Source: Sedimenticola sp.
Lineage (GTDB): Bacteria > Pseudomonadota > Gammaproteobacteria > Chromatiales > Chromatiaceae
DNA: 7,733 nt
NCBI GenBank assembly: GCA_026197195.1
Contig: JAPHUG010000071.1
Span: forward strand, 1-7,733
Direction: 5' to 3'
Shown here piece after piece: positions 6,543 to 7,733 of this stretch. A program made the position numbers and the translations under genes. The notes beneath the pieces were generated by a model. The model ran no database searches, was not told the origin of the DNA, and saw only the letters and a program-made list of their open reading frames with translations. Positions within the stretch are counted from its first letter, which is position 1. Each line of letters opens with the position of its first letter.

Positions 6543-6875
6543 ATGCCTGTGGACAAGCTTTTGATCTACTGTACCTGCCCCGACCGGGAGAGCGCCGACA
6601 GGATCGCCGGCCACCTGGTTTCTGAACGACTGGCTGCCTGTGTCAACATCACGGCACCCATCGTCTCGGTTTACACCTGGCAGGGGAAGCTTGAGACGAC
6701 GGACGAGTACCTGTTACTGATCAAGACCAGCCGGTCACGTTATACCGCGCTGGAGCAGGCGCTTCTGTCCGTCCATCCCTATGAACTTCCGGAGATCATC
6801 GCAGTCCCTATAGAACAAGGGCTGCCAGCCTATCTCCACTGGATTGATGAATGCACAGAACAACAATTAGACTGA
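6543..6875 (+). CDS. cutA: Divalent-cation tolerance protein CutA
   Basis: Small PII-like trimeric protein of 110 residues, named for copper/divalent-cation tolerance in E. coli; its exact role is still debated. Family marks are the first strand YCTCPD (9-14), the helix ending LAACVNI (30-36), the strand with VYTWQGKL (43-50), LLLIKTS (57-63), and the HPYELPEIIAVPI segment (78-90). His78 and the early Cys10/Cys12 correspond to the region of the E. coli Cu-binding residues. The frame is open upstream to an ATG at 6435, but those extra 36 residues are arginine-rich, unlike CutA, and lie over the fxsA start. The start at 6543 gives the normal short N-terminus (MPVDKLLIYC). dsbD begins inside its last codons. 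The cutA-dsbD pairing is conserved in E. coli. Confidence 0.94.
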   Translation: MPVDKLLIYCTCPDRESADRIAGHLVSERLAACVNITAPIVSVYTWQGKLETTDEYLLLIKTSRSRYTALEQALLSVHPYELPEIIAVPIEQGLPAYLHWIDECTEQQLD

Positions 6876-7733
6876 ACTCTTTTCTTTTCCTGCTAAGCCT
6901 GCTTTTTTTACCCGGATTGGCGGCATCCCAGACTGAAGTTGATTATCTACTCCCGCAAGAGGCCTTTCGCCTCTCAACCGCTGCCGAAAGTCCGGATGAA
7001 GTACGCATCACCTGGCAGATCGCAGACGGCTATTATCTCTATCGCAGCAAGATAAAACTGACCAGCGAAACCCCAGGTATCACCCTGGGTAATGCACAGT
7101 TTCCTGCCGGCAAAATCAAACAGGATCAATATTTCGGTGACATGGAGGTCTATCGCGACCAGGTTTCCATTGTCGTACCGATTGAGCGCACGGCCGCTGC
7201 AGGCCCTTCGCTTAACCTTCTGACCGTCTCCCAGGGTTGTGCTGACGCCGGACTCTGCTATCCCCCACAGAAAGAAAAAGCCACCATACAGCTGCCCCCC
7301 CAGGCTGCCGCAAAACCAACACCCGCCCTCTCCGCACTGAGCAGTCTGGGTCAGTCGCTGGGCCTTGGGCAGGATGATGAGATACTCACGCCCGATCAAG
7401 CCTACCAGCTATCTGCACAAGCAGAAGGACCGGATCAAATTCGACTGATCTGGCAAATCGCCGATGGCACCTATCTCTATCAGGATAAGATTGAGGTAAC
7501 GCTGGAAAGCGGGAATGGCATTGAGATAGCGCCCTATCAATTACCTCAAGCCGAAATCAAGCAAAACGCCCTCAGACCCGACGGTAGCTACGGTGATCTG
7601 CCGGTTTACCACAATGAGATCAATCTGCCCCTCACGCTCCTACGAACCAACCGTTCTGCAACGGATATCACGATCAAAGTTGGCTACCAGGGCTGTGCCG
7701 AGGCGGGGGTATGCTACCCACCCATCCGTAAAA
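6851..7733 (+). CDS. dsbD: Thiol:disulfide interchange protein DsbD, N-terminal part with two DsbD-alpha domains (3' end outside window)
   Basis: The frame is open from the ATG at 6851 to the window edge (294 codons). DsbD carries electrons from cytoplasmic thioredoxin across the inner membrane to periplasmic DsbC, DsbG and CcmG. Residues 1-24 are a signal peptide: MHRTTIRLN, a long Leu/Phe run, then cleavage near GLA. Two periplasmic alpha (DsbC-binding) domains follow. Copy 1 is about 33-150, with WQIADGYYLY and C130-x5-C136 in QGCADAGLCYPP. An Ala/Pro/Ser-rich linker covers about 150-175. Copy 2 is about 176-294, with WQIADGTYLY and C282-x5-C288 in QGCAEAGVCYPP. E. coli DsbD has one such domain, with C103 and C109. 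The eight-helix beta domain and thioredoxin-like gamma domain should lie beyond the window. The start overlaps cutA by 25 nt; no good ribosome binding site is seen, so coupled translation is likely. A stand-alone alpha-domain protein cannot be excluded without the 3' sequence. Confidence 0.88.
   Translation, partial: MHRTTIRLNSFLFLLSLLFLPGLAASQTEVDYLLPQEAFRLSTAAESPDEVRITWQIADGYYLYRSKIKLTSETPGITLGNAQFPAGKIKQDQYFGDMEVYRDQVSIVVPIERTAAAGPSLNLLTVSQGCADAGLCYPPQKEKATIQLPPQAAAKPTPALSALSSLGQSLGLGQDDEILTPDQAYQLSAQAEGPDQIRLIWQIADGTYLYQDKIEVTLESGNGIEIAPYQLPQAEIKQNALRPDGSYGDLPVYHNEINLPLTLLRTNRSATDITIKVGYQGCAEAGVCYPPIRK

Overview
The window reads as ordinary chromosomal DNA of a gammaproteobacterium. The genes are tightly packed, base composition looks even and moderately GC-rich, and every gene belongs to a well-known proteobacterial family. 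The order rlpA-dacA-(dat)-ybeD-lipB-lipA is the gammaproteobacterial cell-wall/lipoate cluster. The fxsA, cutA and dsbD genes also sit near one another in Escherichia coli. An environmental or sulfur-oxidising gammaproteobacterium would fit, because dat sits beside dacA and DsbD has a doubled N-terminal domain, but the genus cannot be read from the sequence. I see no transposase, integrase, phage gene, CRISPR array, tRNA or rRNA.

Left block (1-5187, + strand). It opens with the 3' end of rlpA, which carries a SPOR domain. A 165-170 bp gap follows, holding a 9-bp inverted repeat and related half-sites. Then come dacA (PBP5-type D,D-carboxypeptidase), dat (D-amino acid aminotransferase), ybeD (DUF493), lipB, lipA and a membrane-anchored YdcF/ElyC-like DUF218 protein. 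From dacA onward the gaps are 23, 4, -1, -4 and 3 bp, so these six genes are very probably one transcription unit. It joins peptidoglycan trimming and D-amino acid supply to lipoyl-cofactor synthesis: LipB attaches octanoate and LipA inserts sulfur.

Middle block (5196-6444, - strand). fxsA (polytopic inner-membrane protein) and murI (glutamate racemase) overlap and run toward the left block. The DUF218 gene and murI converge with only 8 bp between their stop codons. With dat and murI both here, two routes to D-glutamate lie within about 4.4 kb.

Right block (6543-7733, + strand). cutA is divergent from fxsA across a 98-bp gap that could hold back-to-back promoters. dsbD follows, overlapping cutA by 25 nt and running off the window. 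The visible 294 residues of DsbD contain a signal peptide and two successive DsbD-alpha domains, each with its own C-x5-C pair. This is the most unusual feature of the window.

No new multi-gene system is evident. The points most worth checking are the tandem DsbD-alpha domains with divergent cap loops, the possibly leaderless cutA start, and the repeat cluster upstream of dacA.
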